Positions 34,835-47,128 of a stretch of DNA of 64,000 nt are shown in pieces. The notes below the pieces were generated by a model. The model ran no database searches, was not told where the DNA came from, and saw only the letters and a list, made by a program, of their open reading frames with translations. The translations under genes and the position numbers were made by a program. The stretch is from Eupeodes corollae (taxonomy: Eukaryota; Arthropoda; Insecta; Diptera; Syrphidae). Within the stretch, counting starts at the first letter, position 1. Each line of letters opens with the position of its first letter. The stretch is from contig NC_079148.1 in the NCBI RefSeq assembly GCF_945859685.1, positions 36,901,946-36,965,945 on the forward strand. The letters run 5' to 3'.

Positions 34835-36341
34835 TTTGACTACAAAAGCAATATATTTTCCTCAGATGAAAATACCAATAAAAAGTTAAAAATCCACATC
34901 TGAAATTAATCTTGTTTCATCTATTCACTACACCTGTACAACACAATTTCTACGAAATAATTTTTAAAAATATGTACTTTATAAGTTATTGCCTATCTTA
35001 AGCATATAAAGTGTTGAGTTGTTGTAAAAATATGAAATCATAAAATTTCTCAAAATCATCGCGTTCATATAGTTAAAACAAGCAAAACACACATCATTGT
35101 TTACTTTGGCAAGTATAGATAATTGTTATTGCGAACGTTTACTATTCGAGGTACAAGGTACAAAATAATCAATAGATTTATAGATACAACAATAAAAAAT
35201 TTAAGCACACACATAACTCAACTACTCTCTCCAGACGGCATAGTTTCCTATTTTAGTCGAATAAATTTTCCTCCTTATAAGCGGTGCCGAGCGGCAAGGC
35301 GGTCATCTACCCCTTTACATGTTATATCAAAGTGTTTGATGTGGTTTTAGCTTTTTCGTATCAAAATATAAAAACTTTTGAAATAGGTAAAAACGATTGA
35401 TAAGCGCGCAAAAATTATAATTTGAAAAAAATAAAAAATATCAATTGCAATCGTATGTAATCTATCACTTCTGGCCAACGAACGTTACCGCCTCGCCGAG
35501 CGGCCACTAATTATTACATAGCTGCTTCATAATGAATTATAATGAAATGAAATTGAGTATCTTCTTTAACACTCCCTTCACACCCTCCGTCCATTTTGAA
35601 ACTATATCTCTTTATAAATTAGAGATATACGAATATTAAAAAATTGTCACACTGGAAAAATTTGACATATTTAACACACTTCAATAAAGCTCAATTAATC
35701 ATTATCTAATTACTTTTTATATACGATATTTTTTATAAATTTTATCAGAATAGAAATTATCGGACATATAAAAATTCCAAAGGTAGATAATTGACAAACT
35801 AATCAAATAATGATAAAACAATATTTCAAATTGCAACAAAATAAAAGCCACTAACAACAATATCACAACACACCACGAAACGAATTGCTGCCAATTTTAA
35901 CATCCTTCACTTTTTTTTTGATACAATATTTTTTAACAAAAATGTGTTCTTTTGTTGAACGAGAAGATTAAGTTATAAATAAAATGTGTTTATTGTCTTT
36001 TCTTTATAGAATTTAATTTTCATGTGTAAGAGAAATGTTTCAACTTTGAAATGTTTTATGAGTGTTTTTGTAAGCTTAAGTGTTCAAAATTTTCAAAACA
36101 AAAACATTAATTAAACAAACAATAAATTACAAAAACATATTGGAAACAAAAATTCACCTTCAACAATAACAACAAATAAAAATTTTCGCTGCTAAAGATA
36201 TCAAAAAAACAACCGGAAATAAATTCACTATGAACTTATGTCGCTGATGTTATTGTTTTTACGCAAAGATCAGTTAGTTAACAACAACAATAATAATTAT
36301 AAGTTTGACGTATTATTAAATTAATTATTTTTTTTATTCAG
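34835..36341. other. noncoding stretch with two GC-rich patches
   Basis: AT-rich except for GCGGTGCCGAGCGGCAAGGC at about 35281-35300 and CCGCCTCGCCGAGCGGCC at about 35489-35506, which are partly inverted copies of each other and could be ends of a short element. Only the probable intron before the exon at 36342 has a clear role. Confidence 0.35.
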
Positions 36342-36574
36342 GACACGATCCACAGTCGAACGACACGATGCAAATAAAACTAAATTGCACCAACGAATTC
36401 CAACAGAAGAACGCGATCAAATTTAAATATCAGTCCCATAGACCGCCATTCGTCAAACTGGACAACACTCAACTGCTGGTTCTAAGTTCCAACTTCCAAC
36501 AGTCGAGCGTATTCGAGGAATATAATAATATTATGTACTTTGGATTGCAAAAATTTAACAGTATAGATATTTAA
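36342..36574 (+). CDS. probable terminal coding exon of an unrecognised gene
   Basis: A T-rich tract and CAG at 36339-36341 form a good splice acceptor. The frame is then open to TAA at 36572-36574, giving about 76 residues (reading HDPQSNDTMQIKLNC at its start), and AATAAA follows at 36576-36581. Codon choice (CTG, TCG, AGC, GAG, AAC, TTC) is clearly coding-like inside AT-rich DNA. If spliced, the first two bases complete a codon begun in an upstream exon. Alternatively ATG 36368 is the start of a 68-residue protein. There is no signal peptide, TM segment or domain I recognise; the sequence is polar with many Asn/Gln (FQQSSVFEEYNNIMYFG near the end). Upstream exons were not found in the window. 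Confidence 0.5.
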
Positions 36575-36584
36575 TAATAAATCA

Positions 36585-36905
36585 AATAGGCGATGTTTTA
36601 TGATGCGTTAATTTGTTTTGTTTTTGTTTTTGGAGACTTATCATATTGAATAAACCCAATCAACTATTTCTTTATCATATCGGCGGCGAGGCGATTGAGT
36701 GATAAGTTGTGGCTTTAGTTTTGACGTAATAGCGATCGGATGTTGTTCCATTGGTATTGAAAATATTGTAGGAAGCTTTTAAACATATTTTCATTTTGAT
36801 TTAAGATCATTAAGAATGTGAAAGGTAGTTTTTGAAATCATATTGAGAATTAGCTACACAAGATACAACAAATAATAATTCTTGGACTTTTTAATACTTT
36901 ATAAC
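36585..36905. other. noncoding stretch after the unassigned exon
   Basis: Likely 3' flank. A GC patch (TCGGCGGCGAGGCGATTGAG) at about 36680 stands out. No coding frame. Confidence 0.35.
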
Positions 36906-36907
36906 AA

Positions 36908-37250
36908 AGTGGCTGGTATGCGACCCACACTAATAACTTCCCATCCCGTCTGTCGATTTGTCTTGCTTAAAAGTTGGTCTATATGTACTCGTATCAATTT
37001 TTACCAAATTTGCGTACTATTTTTTGTAGATTGTATTTTTTATGAAAAAACGGACTGTTGGATTTTTGTATAAAAATTACTGAATATCGAAAACAATATT
37101 TTCTGTGAAATAAAATAAGTTTGAAGCCAATATTTTTAATTTTTGAAAAGCTATGTGAGTCGGAAGTAAATTTTTACCAAGTTTTAGTATTGTTTTTTTA
37201 GACTTTTATTTTTTGTACAAAAAATGTCAATTCGATAGAACTTCAATGAG
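36908..37250 (-). repeat. repeat family R, right-end fragment, inverted (R-2)
   Basis: GGCTGGTATGCGACCCACACTAATAACTTCCCATCCCGTCTGTCGATTTG at its left is the reverse complement of the right end of the long R copies. It continues into about two AT-rich units and then stops resembling the family. Confidence 0.75.
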
Positions 37251-39300
37251 ACGTTTGCCATTTTCTGCGAATTTTCAAGTTTTAACAGAGCTAAGATTTT
37301 CGCTCGGAATATTTACCGAAGTGACATTTTTGTAACGTAATTTTGGAGACTTTCATGGAATTTTTCAACCAACAGTTTTTTGGAAGAAATTGGTTCAACT
37401 TATTGGTTAAAATGAAATTATACTAGAATTGTAGTAGATTATACTTTAAACCAGTTTCTAACTAAACAGAGCTGCCCAATTCTATATGAACAAAAGCTGT
37501 GTTCTACCTGGCTTTTGAATTTTGACTTTAGTTCAATTAGAATTGGGTTTAAGATATGACTATGAATTTGCCTCAATGTATATTTCAATTTTGTTTTATC
37601 TCGTAATAAAGTATTTTGGTATTTAATCCCATGTTTGTTAAAATCCGAACCCTAAATATAATTTTGAATTGGTTAAATTGGCTTTTTTTTAAATTGTCAA
37701 TTCGTAAGAACATGGTTAAAGCTTTCTTTTTGCTATCTTAAATTATTATTGGCAGGCTAAAATGTCATCATATGATTATTATATAGAATTAAAAAAGTTG
37801 GCAGATATCTTTAATTTTTGTTATCGAATAGCGATAGTGAATTATTGATTATAGAGATATGTATATTCGAAATAAAAGCAGGTAGGAACGCTATGCCTAT
37901 GTTTATACTGAGGGTTAAGCTAAGTGTGTCTAGCTTTCCATGTAATAAAAACCTTTAATGAAACTTTTGCAAATATGACTTTAAGTTAATAACAATGTAA
38001 AACTATTTTAAAACAATTGATTGTATGATCAATGTTTTATTTGTTTGATATTTGTTATTGAGGTTTGGCTTTTCGGTTCATTAAAAAGACGATAATTTTG
38101 TTCAGTAAAAAAAAAGAAGCTTAAATTTGTTATTATTTAAGGGTTGTATAATATTTATAAATTTATCAAAGCTTTTATGACTTTCCTTACAAAGAACTAT
38201 GATAAACTAAATTTATTTGTTATCTTATAACGTTTTTTGTAAGAAAAATAGGGTATGACAAAAATGTCTTTTTGTGTTTTTAGAGATTTATTAATAAACA
38301 TAAAGAAAGATGTGAATTTGAAAATAACGGATTCTTGAGATAAGTCCAACATTGGTTAAAGCCTAGAAATTGATATTAGTTTTTTTTGTTAATGGAACGA
38401 AAACAATGTGTACATTGTGGATTGCATACTTTTAGGAGCAAGCGAAAAATGTCATTTTAAAAACACATTTTCAAAATATAATAATATTATATTTTCCACA
38501 GTGTTACATAAGCAATTATTTGAATATATAATATGTTTGTACCTATGTAAATAAAATATACAAAACTTTGTGATGCAATAATATTTAATGTTTCCAAAAA
38601 TGTTTTTTTGTTTTTTTTAAATTAGATTGAATAATATTCAGATTCTTGGCTTTTTAATTTGAAAAATATAGGAAATGTTGTTAAAAAATAAATGAAAACG
38701 AAATTTATTTACATTTTACCAATAAAATAAGTTTGTTTTCAAAGGTTTAAATGCCATTTAATTAATTAAAAAAAACTTGATTTATTGAATTTTTTACGCA
38801 AATTGTTGAGTGGTTTTATTTTAATTAATTTTATTTATATATACATTTTTCAATTTGAAAGTTATTAGATCTTGATAATATTTTATTAAATCATATTAAT
38901 ATACAGTATATTATTTTACGTTTAATATTCGTAAAAAAGTATGGGACAGTTTTTCAGAAATCGAATTTTGTAAAAAAGGTATTTATTATTTTTTCAAAAA
39001 GTTAAATTTGAAATGTTTATAATCATCAAATATATTCCAATGAGCTTTTGAGAAAAAATTATTGAAATCGGTTAATTGCTTTTTGTGAAAACTTATAAAC
39101 AAAAAACCGATTCTATGGGGGATTATCCTTGAGCAGTAATACAAAAATGTCTTTTTTATTGAAAGAAGCCAAGTTAAGAAAAAAAAATTAGGGACATTTA
39201 ATAACTGTCTATCGATTCTAGTTTTAGAAAATTTAAATTTAGGGACTGCTAAAAAAACTTAATTTTAAAGTTTGAACTCAACTGACCCAATAATGGCTGT
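37251..39300. other. AT-rich noncoding stretch
   Basis: Very AT-rich, no coding frame and no repeat border that I can support. Confidence 0.4.
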
Positions 39301-39309
39301 TAATATCGT

Positions 39310-39625
39310 TAAATCATTTTTGATTAAAATCTTGAGTTCAAATTTTTTTTACGAATGTCCTACTTATAAAATGAAAAAATGGGCTAGGATGCGAACCACA
39401 CTGATAACTTCCCATCCTGTCTGTCGATTTGCTTAAAAGGTTCGTAAGTTTTATTGTTTTTTTATAAAAGTTGGCAATTGAATTATTCTACGAAATTTAA
39501 AAATTAATAACAATATTTTGCATAGTGATGAAATAGTTTTATTTCAAAATCTATTTTTGTACCAATTTTAGTAGCATTACTTAAAAGTTTTATTTCTTAT
39601 ATAAACAAATACAAATTGGATGACT
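39310..39625 (-). repeat. fragments of repeat families B and R, inverted (R-3)
   Basis: GATTAAAATCTTGAGTTCAA at about 39319 resembles family B (compare 4000). From about 39378 GGGCTAGGATGCGAACCACACTGATAACTTCCCATCCTGTCTGTCG is a reversed right end of family R, and one AT-rich unit follows. The adjoining LOA-like element starts shortly after. Confidence 0.6.
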
Positions 39626-39788
39626 CAAATTAATTGGTAGCTTGGCATCAAAGCCTGGTGCCGTATCTCTTGAGGCCAACACAGAGAAGGGAGTTGTGGC
39701 TAACCATGGACCCTCCTCTGCTGTTGGCAGCAACGAGAATATTAAGGTAGCGATACCTAATTTCAGTAGTGGCAGGTTTGTGAAAAAT

Positions 39789-40690
39789 GGCTACTAATGA
39801 GAGTACTTCCAGAAATGGAAAACTCTCAAAGAGCCTTTATATAGACAAAGGCGGAAAGCGGCGAAAATCTTAAAGGCCTCTGGTGCATCATCGGGGGCTG
39901 AAAGAACACCGCAGCAAACCGCTAGCGCCGAATTGGCTAAAAGCATACTTACTACAACAAGGTCCAATAAGGACTCTAAGTCCAAAAGAGAAAGGTCTCT
40001 TGAGGGGGCCGTACAGGCACCAAAACGGCATCGGGTGCACAAAATCAGCACTTCTCTCAATCCCATCAAGAAACAATCCAGTTTCAGTGACGTCGCGAAG
40101 GGCAAAGTCGTGGTTGCGGTCATTGACAGAAGCGATGATGATGGCACAATATCGGCTGATCGTTGACAGTTGGTCAAGGTTAAGCTCTCGGGTGGCTTTT
40201 TGAGAATTTTGAGGGAGTTTCCAGGACCACTTCCTTCCATAATCGATGGAGGTTGGCATCAAGGCCATGTCAAATTCATGGTTTGTGGCGACCAGAGGTC
40301 TTGTGACCTATACAAGCTTGCTGTCAGCCGCTTAGGTGAAGTTTGGCCAGGTGCAAAGCTCAGGTTTTCGCTATGGAAGACATTCCTAGCAGACCTAGAG
40401 CCCACATTTGGATACCGATCGAACCTGCTGGTATCGAGGACATTCTCGAGATGATCAGAGTTTGCAACCCTTCCCTTCCGACGCATAACTGGAAGATAGC
40501 CAAGCTAGAGGAAGTGAGGGGTCTTTATAGGAGTGCCATTGTGGTACTCAATAAAGAATATTTGGCTCCTCTAGCCCTAAACGAGGGCTCAATAAACTAT
40601 GGCTTCGAATCCATTAAACTTCGAATCTATAAAAAGATGAATTTAACGCGGAAATCGGGCCTCCAAAAACAACCGAAGGTGAACTAGAGG
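39789..40690 (+). pseudogene. LOA-2 ORF1 (gag-like, DUF4780 type), frameshifted
   Basis: An N-terminal basic region (RSNKDSKSKRERS, APKRHRVHK) leads to FSDVAKGKVVVAVIDRSDDD at about 40080-40140. After a stop at 40164-40166 the frame continues as LVKVKLSGGFLRILREFPGP and CDLYKLAVSRLGEVWPGAKL. A further shift near 40360 leads to RPRAHIWIPIEPAG, LPTHNWKIAKLEE and YRSAIVVLNKEYLAPLA. This is the DUF4780-type RNA-binding ORF1 of LOA-like elements. At least three frame breaks are visible. Confidence 0.75.
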
Positions 40691-40923
40691 TTGATGGGCC
40701 TGGGATGTCGTCTTCTATCCTAAAAGAGGGTGACAGTGCCATATGCCCTCTCCAATCGCAACTCAACCCTCTACAAAAGTCGTAGACAGTCCATCCTTAA
40801 TGGAGACTGAGGACGACCTTAGCATGATCCTTCTGAGCGAGGACGAGCTCTTGGGTTCATCCTCAGACTCAGAGGATCAGAACAAAACCGTGGTGGAGGT
40901 TGATCTGCCTAATTGTAGCCAAA

Positions 40924-41826
40924 ATGCTGCAGTTAGTAAAGATTAATCTCCATCACTCCATAAAGGCCCCGGCCTCACTTCTTCGACGTCTGGCGAGTAA
41001 CGGGGAAGACATTGTCCTGATCCAAGAGCCATGGATTGTGGGATCCGTTGTTCGAGGACTCAGGACTCCTGGATACTACACACTGTGTGTGACAGATAAA
41101 GGTGAACCTAGATCTTGCATACTAGTGAAACGTAGCATTAATGTATTTTTACTCCATCGTTTCAGTGACAAAGATACCACCGCAGCTAGACTGGAAACAA
41201 CCAAAGGAAGTTTCTGGCTAGTGTCGGCGTATCTTAGTTATGACCACCTTGGCCCTCTCCCTGGAAAAACCCTGGAGAAAGTCCTCGCTGAAGCAGAAAG
41301 GCAAAGGGTCCGCCTAATTATTGGGAGCGATGCTAACGCTCATCATACTGTATGGGGCAGTACGAATATCAACGACAGAGGTGAGTCTCTTTTTGATTAT
41401 ATTCTTGGTACTAACCTCTTAGTAAGTAATGTTGGTAATGAACCAACCTTCATAACTAAAACTCGACAAGACGACTTAGACATAACTCTTGTCTCAGATA
41501 GTATACACCATATGATCTTGGACTGGAAAGTATCCAAAGAACACTCGTTCTCTGATCATAGATATATCCAGTTCAATATAAAGGTGGATGATAACCCAAG
41601 TCCATTGACTTTTCGAAACTATCGGAAAACTGGCTGGGCTTCTTACAGGAACTCATTACAGAGTTTAATAGAACCTGGACTATCTAGTCCTTCCTCTAAT
41701 GCTAATGAACTTGACAAAAAAGTCAATGACCTTACCTCAGCTATGAACAGATCGCTTAGAAATTGCTTGTCCACTTATACACATAGGAGGAAAGAGGAAA
41801 CCACAATGGTGGGCTTTAGAGCTTGA
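40924..41826 (+). pseudogene. LOA-2 ORF2, apurinic-like endonuclease domain
   Basis: The frame from ATG 40924 is open for 300 codons. It shows LLRRLASNGEDIVLIQEPWI (the catalytic Glu block), VSAYLSYD, GSDANAHHTVWG (Asp/Asn block), DITLVSD and SFSDHRYIQF (the terminal SDH). These are the EEP endonuclease motifs that nick the target DNA. The domain itself looks intact, but a stop at 41824-41826 separates it from the RT, so the polyprotein is broken. Confidence 0.85.
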
Positions 41827-42059
41827 CTCGCTCAGGAAAAAATGCAGGAAACTTTTCAACTGAGCCAAAGTCGCAAGACTAGCCTCTCATTGGGACTCCT
41901 ACAAAGAATCCCTAAGAATCTACAAGAAGGCACTAAGGAAATCCAAGCGATCTTCTTGGCGATCCTTCTGTGGTACGATAGAAGAAACTTCTAGAATATT
42001 ATTTCAACTAGTCCAGCTATGCCAACCTGCATTCAAGTAATGAATCGCTGAACTTACTA

Positions 42060-43030
42060 TTGGACACTCACTTTCCTGGTAGTTCTCTTACCGAAACTTG
42101 CAACAGTTATATACGTTCAAGTTCAAATACAACATGTCCTCAAGGGCTGATCACAAGGGATAAGTTACAATGGGCTCTTAACAGCTTCAAACCATTTAAA
42201 TCTGCAGGACCAGTTGGAATAATACCAGCCGAATTACAAAGACTTCTGATATAATTGCATCAATCCTTGAGGCAGTTTTTACCAGCAGTTTTCCCTCGGC
42301 ATGGAGAGAAGTTAAAGTTGTTTTTATACCTAAAGCAGGTTAATGCTCTCAAGTCTATCCTAAAGATCTACGACCTATAAATCTATCATTATTCCTTCTT
42401 AAGACCTTGGAAAGATTGATTGATATCCATTTAAGGGCACGTATCGATACAAGACTTCTGTCTTCGTCTCAACATGTCTGCTGTAAAGGTAAATCAGTGG
42501 AAACAACGTTTCACACTTTAGTACGCAACGATAAATATATCCTCATTCATAAAGAGTTCACTATGGTTGCTTTCCTTGACTTTGAAGGTGCCTTTAACAA
42601 CGTGGACACATCTGCACTAACATCTCTAAATGTAGAAATCTCGACTCGGGAGTTAATTCATTTAATGCTTACTAGCAGAATAATTAGATCAAAATTGGGC
42701 AACTATTCTGGGAAACGATTCATTAGTAAAGGGACACCTCAAGGTGGTGTTCTATCCCCTCTCCTCTGGAACCTAGTCATGAATGACATCCTAACTAGTT
42801 TGGATGCGGAGGGTTTCAGAGTGATTGCCTATGCAGACGACGTTGCTATAGCAGTTTCAGGAAAGCATCTTAACAACATAATAGAACTCTTACAAAATGC
42901 CTTAGATGGACTAATTCTTCGGGCTGATCGGTGGGGACTGGGTTTTAACCCACACAGAACCGATTTGGTCTTATTTTCTAGTAGATACAAAATTCCATTT
43001 GTCAACCCTCCCTATATTAAAGGAATCTAA
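42060..43030 (+). pseudogene. LOA-2 ORF2, reverse transcriptase domain
   Basis: FKPFKSAGPVGIIPAELQ at about 42190 opens the RT. After frame breaks near 42254 and 42345, it continues with LERLIDIHLRARI, FLDFEGAFNNV (first catalytic Asp), KGTPQGGVLSPLLWN and YADDVAIAVSG (catalytic YADD at about 42828), then ADRWGLGFNPHRT. A stop follows PYIKGI at 43028. The catalytic residues are preserved. Confidence 0.85.
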
Positions 43031-43085
43031 TTGAAATTCTTAGTCGAGGCTTAATATCTGCGTCATGTCTTAGATAAAAACTAAA

Positions 43086-44110
43086 TTGGAAACGCAACGT
43101 ACAGGAAAGAGTCAAAAAAGCTACTGTAGCTCTCATTTCTTGCAAAAAACCTATATTGGTAATAAATGGGGCTTACAACCCAGAATCACGCATTGGCTGT
43201 ACATATCGGTAATCAGACCAATTTTAATGTACGGTGAGGCAGTATGGTGGACTGCTTTAGAGAAAGGTATAAACAGGGATAAGTTAAGCAAATAGCTGCA
43301 AGCTCTGCTATTCGCCTCAAAGCTTCGTCACAGTGGACTAACAACAACATTGGCCAATCCTTAATTTTAAGGTACTTAGAATCAGTTATAAAGCACACAG
43401 ACTACACCATCCCCCAACTGCGATTCAAAAGAAACTTCCAGATTTCTATACCTCCCAGATCTTTTTTGGAGGATAGGACATTCTCGGAGGATGGGTCAAT
43501 CCATTTTTACACAGATGGGTCAAAAATAAAAGAAGGGGTTGGTGGAGTTGGTACTCTGAACGACTGAGTACATTCCGCCTTCCCAATAATTGTAGTGTGT
43601 TCCAGGCGAAACTTTTGGCGATAAAATAAGTCTTGTCTTCGCTCAAAGAAAACGTGATATCAAGATCTGGACTCTGTCTCTACAAACTCTATAACAGTCC
43701 ATAACTGTCGATCATTTCTAATGGAGATGGCGCAACAGTTTAATATTCACCTTTGCTGGGTGCCATAGGGACATTCCAGCATTCCAGGTAACTGTAAGGC
43801 AGATGAACTCGCCAGGAACGGTACAGTACAGCCCATCCTACCACGTTTGGCAAGTACTGGCATACCAATCGCTACTTGTAAACTGTTGTTAATGCAAGAC
43901 GCTGTGAGGAGGGCATGCACCAGGTGGAACAACATCACCACGTGTCGAGTCACAAAAAACATCTGGCCAACACTGGATTTAAAACGTTCAAGGTGCTTGC
44001 TCTCTCTAAGCAGATCGCATATAACCTCGATAATAGGTGTAATAACCGGACACTGGTCTAATAGAAAAGCACGCCACGAGACAAGGAGTATTCTCAAATG
44101 ACTTTTTCAG
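43086..44110 (+). pseudogene. LOA-2 ORF2, RNase H and C-terminal region, frameshifted
   Basis: WTALEKGINRDKLSK ends one frame at 43295. In a shifted frame GSIHFYTDGSKIKEGVGGVG at about 43495-43555 is the first RNase H block. The RNase H continuation is broken by stops near 43565-43740. VRRACTRWNNITTC at 43900-43940 and the later WSNRKARHE/CHTL-like parts correspond to the C-terminal region of LOA-1. Confidence 0.75.
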
Positions 44111-44629
44111 AAGCTGTATGGATGAGGAAGAGAAGGAAACAGTTTTTCATCTTCTCTGCACATACCCTGCTCTAGCTCGAAAACGCTAGAATTACCTAGG
44201 AGAATTCTTCTTTAACGATCTAAACGATCTAAATCATATCGGTATAATCAGCCTCTCACGTTTATTAAGGGACTCAAGCTGGTTCCATTGAGCTTAGGAG
44301 GAATCCTCAAGATTCATGTGGTATCACCATTGGCCATTAAACTGGCCTAAGTGTGTCCGTTTCCATCTTGGACAGTCACTATAACATAACCTAACCTAAC
44401 CTATCCCAGCCTCTTTTTAATCTTTGAAAAATGATGTACAAAATTTAACAAAACATTTGACAGCCGAAAAGAAAATCTGAATATTAAAAAAATTTAAACA
44501 GAATGAAATTTTTACAGAAAAGGTATTACATTTTCATAATGTTAATACCTGGCAACTCTTTTCCTATGCAATTCAGTTTGCAGTTTTATTTCATTATACA
44601 CAGAAAATCTACTTCTTTATCTTCTATCA

Positions 44630-45110
44630 TTTAAGTACCTATTCGTAGAAGAAGAAAGAAAATGCCATCATCCAACCCAAGCAGAAGGCGCACTTTTTAA
44701 CCTTTTAGTTGTTGTTTGAAAAGGAAAAAGAAGAGGAAACACATAATAAATAAAACCATTCTGACGTCATGAAATATGTGGTTTCATTTTACTATTGTTG
44801 TTTTTCTATCACCATATAAACTATAACTACAACTGTAACTATGATGATGACGAATGACCGACACCATGCGCTGCGCTGGGCTGGGAATAAAACCGGTTGC
44901 GTCATAACCAGCTGGGCGCTGCTGCTGCTGCTGCTCTTGTTTTTCTTTGTTGGTTGCAATTGCAGCTGATGGTAAAAGTAACAGGTGAACAGAGCAACAT
45001 ATCGCAGGTGGATGTGGACTGTGGAGTGGATATGCACTGCACAGTGCAGGCAACGGCAGTGGGTTAATCAATGTAGAATTTTACATACCAGTTACCGTAA
45101 TGTAGGTATC
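44630..45110. other. GC-richer island with a CTG run, unassigned
   Basis: Between LOA-2 and a SINE fragment there is a stretch of balanced composition with (CTG)n at about 44915-44935, CATGCGCTGCGCTGGGCTGG at about 44864 and GTGCAGGCAACGGCAGTG at 45044. A minus-strand frame (45071-44784) has a QQQQQ run and no domain. It could be an untranslated exon, a regulatory element or the start of a gene whose other exons I cannot see. Confidence 0.3.
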
Positions 45111-45804
45111 TGGCTATCGGCTTTCATTGACCTTCCTCGGATGAACATATTCAAGGGTTTTCGCTTTTTTGCTTGCTTTTTGAAATGTTAACCTCTAGAC
45201 AAGGCTTTAAGTTTATTTGGTGACGTTTGTAAGTTTATTGATTTTTTATCATGAAAATTTGGAAAAGTATAGCAAATATGTGAATCTTATTCCCTTTATC
45301 TTTGTTTGCAAAACATTCTGAAATGAGACCATTAATGATAAAGAATTCCACGAGACGAATCGACAGTTTCTTATTTATAAACAAATAAAACTATTTTTAT
45401 TTATATGTATGCGTACATATATTTTATGCCACTATTTCTAATGTTATCTTACAACAAAGACTCTTGAGTTTATAAACTTAGTGTATTTTTTTTTGAAGAG
45501 AAACTCCATAAATATCACTCGTTTTTATTTTCTCTTCAACACAAAAATTGCTTATGTAGCATAATAATAGAAGGAAGAGGAACCTTGTAGTTTTCTCTGT
45601 GTTTTTTTTTATTCTATGTAATATTGAGTTTCGTATTTAGTTGATTGCACTCTTATTTCTCACAATAGAACATGAAAAAACTACTCAAATTCAAATTGAT
45701 AACAACAAAACAGGGTTGCAGTCTGTAGTTTGAGAAATGGAATTGAATTGCAAAATTTTGTGAACAGAATTGCCAGAGTCTGAGGTTAATTTTAACTCAT
45801 ACGA

Positions 45805-45928
45805 TCTTGTTATGAAAAGTGCTTTCTCACATTAGCCGTTCGGATTAGGCATATAAACTGTAGGTCCCTTCCATCTCGAGCTGTAAGTCACTAGTCCCTG
45901 GTTCTTCATGGACTGTTGCGCCACCTAA
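45805..45928 (+). repeat. SINE 3' fragment
   Basis: CTTGTTATGAAAAGTGCTTTCTCAC, GCCGTTCGGATT, GTAGGTCCCTTCCAT and GACTGTTGCGCCACC occur in the same order as in the intact SINE at 51694-52007. The tRNA-like head is missing. It is directly followed by a family R copy. Confidence 0.8.
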
Positions 45929-45932
45929 TTTA

Positions 45933-47128
45933 TTAACTTCCCATAGGAAGTTATTGTAATGGATTCGATTTGTCAAATTGAAAATTTTGACATTTATCGA
46001 CGTTTCAAGGTCCCTAGAGTCGAAATAAAAGATTTTTAGAAAGATGTCTTTGCGTGCGTGTGTACGTCCATAGCTCAAGAACCAATAGGGGTATTGACTT
46101 CAAATAAATTTTGTTATACAGATAATAAGGCAGAAAGATGCAGAAAGGGCTCTCGAGACAATTGGGTGGATAGTTTTTTTACCATAGCAGTTTGAAAAAA
46201 AAGGTGAAAATTTTGGTTAACCCTAAATATCTTACGAACCAAAAACTCTAGAGACTTGAATTAAATTTTATATAATAAACTGTAATACGATACCAAACAA
46301 ATATATTTTTTGGAAAAAATCCATTCAACGGTTTTTTTATAAATCGAAAAACTGAAAAAAAAATTTGTCACCTCCAAAATATTAAGACTAAAATATGATT
46401 TCATCTCCAAAACAATTTTGTGCAACGAAGAATAATAATGTTTTTGACATTTTTTGAGAAAAATCGAATTGATAGTTTTTTAATAAAAAATTTAAATCTA
46501 AAAAAACATTACTCAAAGTTGGTAAAAATTGAATATCGATTCAAAAATCTTTTCAAAAACTTGAAATTTAGGCTTCAACTTTATTTTATCTTACAAGAAA
46601 TATTGCTTTCAACATTCTGAAAAATTTTGAGAAAAATCGAATTGACAGTTGTTTTACAAAAAATTAACAAAAGTTGGTAAAAAATGATTTTCGACTCAAA
46701 TATCTTTTCAAAAATTTGAAATAAAAGCTTTTAACTAATTTTTACTCATAAGAAATATTGTTTTCAATATTCAATTAAATTTTGAAAAAAATCGAATTGA
46801 CAGTTTTTTTACAAAAAATAAAACTCTAAAAAAAAAAACAATACTAAAACTTGGTAAAAATTTACTTTCGACTCAAATAGCTTTTTAAAAATTAAAAATA
46901 TTGGCTTCAAACTTATTTTATTTCACAGAAAATATTGATTTCGATAGTCAGTAATTTTTATATTAAAATCCAACAATCTGTTTTTTCATAAAAAATAAAA
47001 TCTAGAAAAAATAGTACGCAAATTTGGTAAAAATTGATACGAGTACATATAGACAAACTTTTAAGCAAGACAAATCGACAGACGGGATGGGAAGTTATTA
47101 GTGTGAGTCGCATCCCAGCCTCTTTTTT
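45933..47128 (+). repeat. repeat family R, medium copy (R-4)
   Basis: It has the starting hairpin AACTTCC CATA GGAAGTT and the ACTTCAAATAAATTTTGTTATACAG block, then units anchored at 46463, 46636 and 46791, and the end CAGACGGGATGGGAAGTTAT with GCATCCCAGCCTC at about 47084-47122. It has fewer units than R-1 and R-5. Confidence 0.8.

Larger units (their letters stand above)
39640..44402 (+). mobile_element. LOA-like non-LTR retrotransposon, near full length but broken (LOA-2)
   Basis: The order is ORF1 (DUF4780-like), ORF2 endonuclease, RT, RNase H and C-terminal region, ending in CCTAA repeats at 44387-44402 after GACAGTCACTATAACAT. The same 3' end, with CCTAA units, is seen in the opposite orientation at 11362. 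Layout and motifs fit the I/LOA group. Stops and frameshifts occur in each part, so it cannot be active. Exact 5' end and target duplication could not be fixed. Confidence 0.85.

Noticed and set aside
35281..35310. GCCGAGCGGCAAGGCGG resembling the D-arm of a Leu/Ser tRNA
   Set aside because: No acceptor stem, anticodon arm or T-arm follows.
44387..44402. True telomeric array
   Set aside because: Only three to four units, at a retrotransposon 3' end inside ordinary DNA.
44784..45071. Minus-strand frame with a QQQQQ run
   Set aside because: Two overlapping frames are open there through the same CTG repeat, and no domain or splice site supports either.
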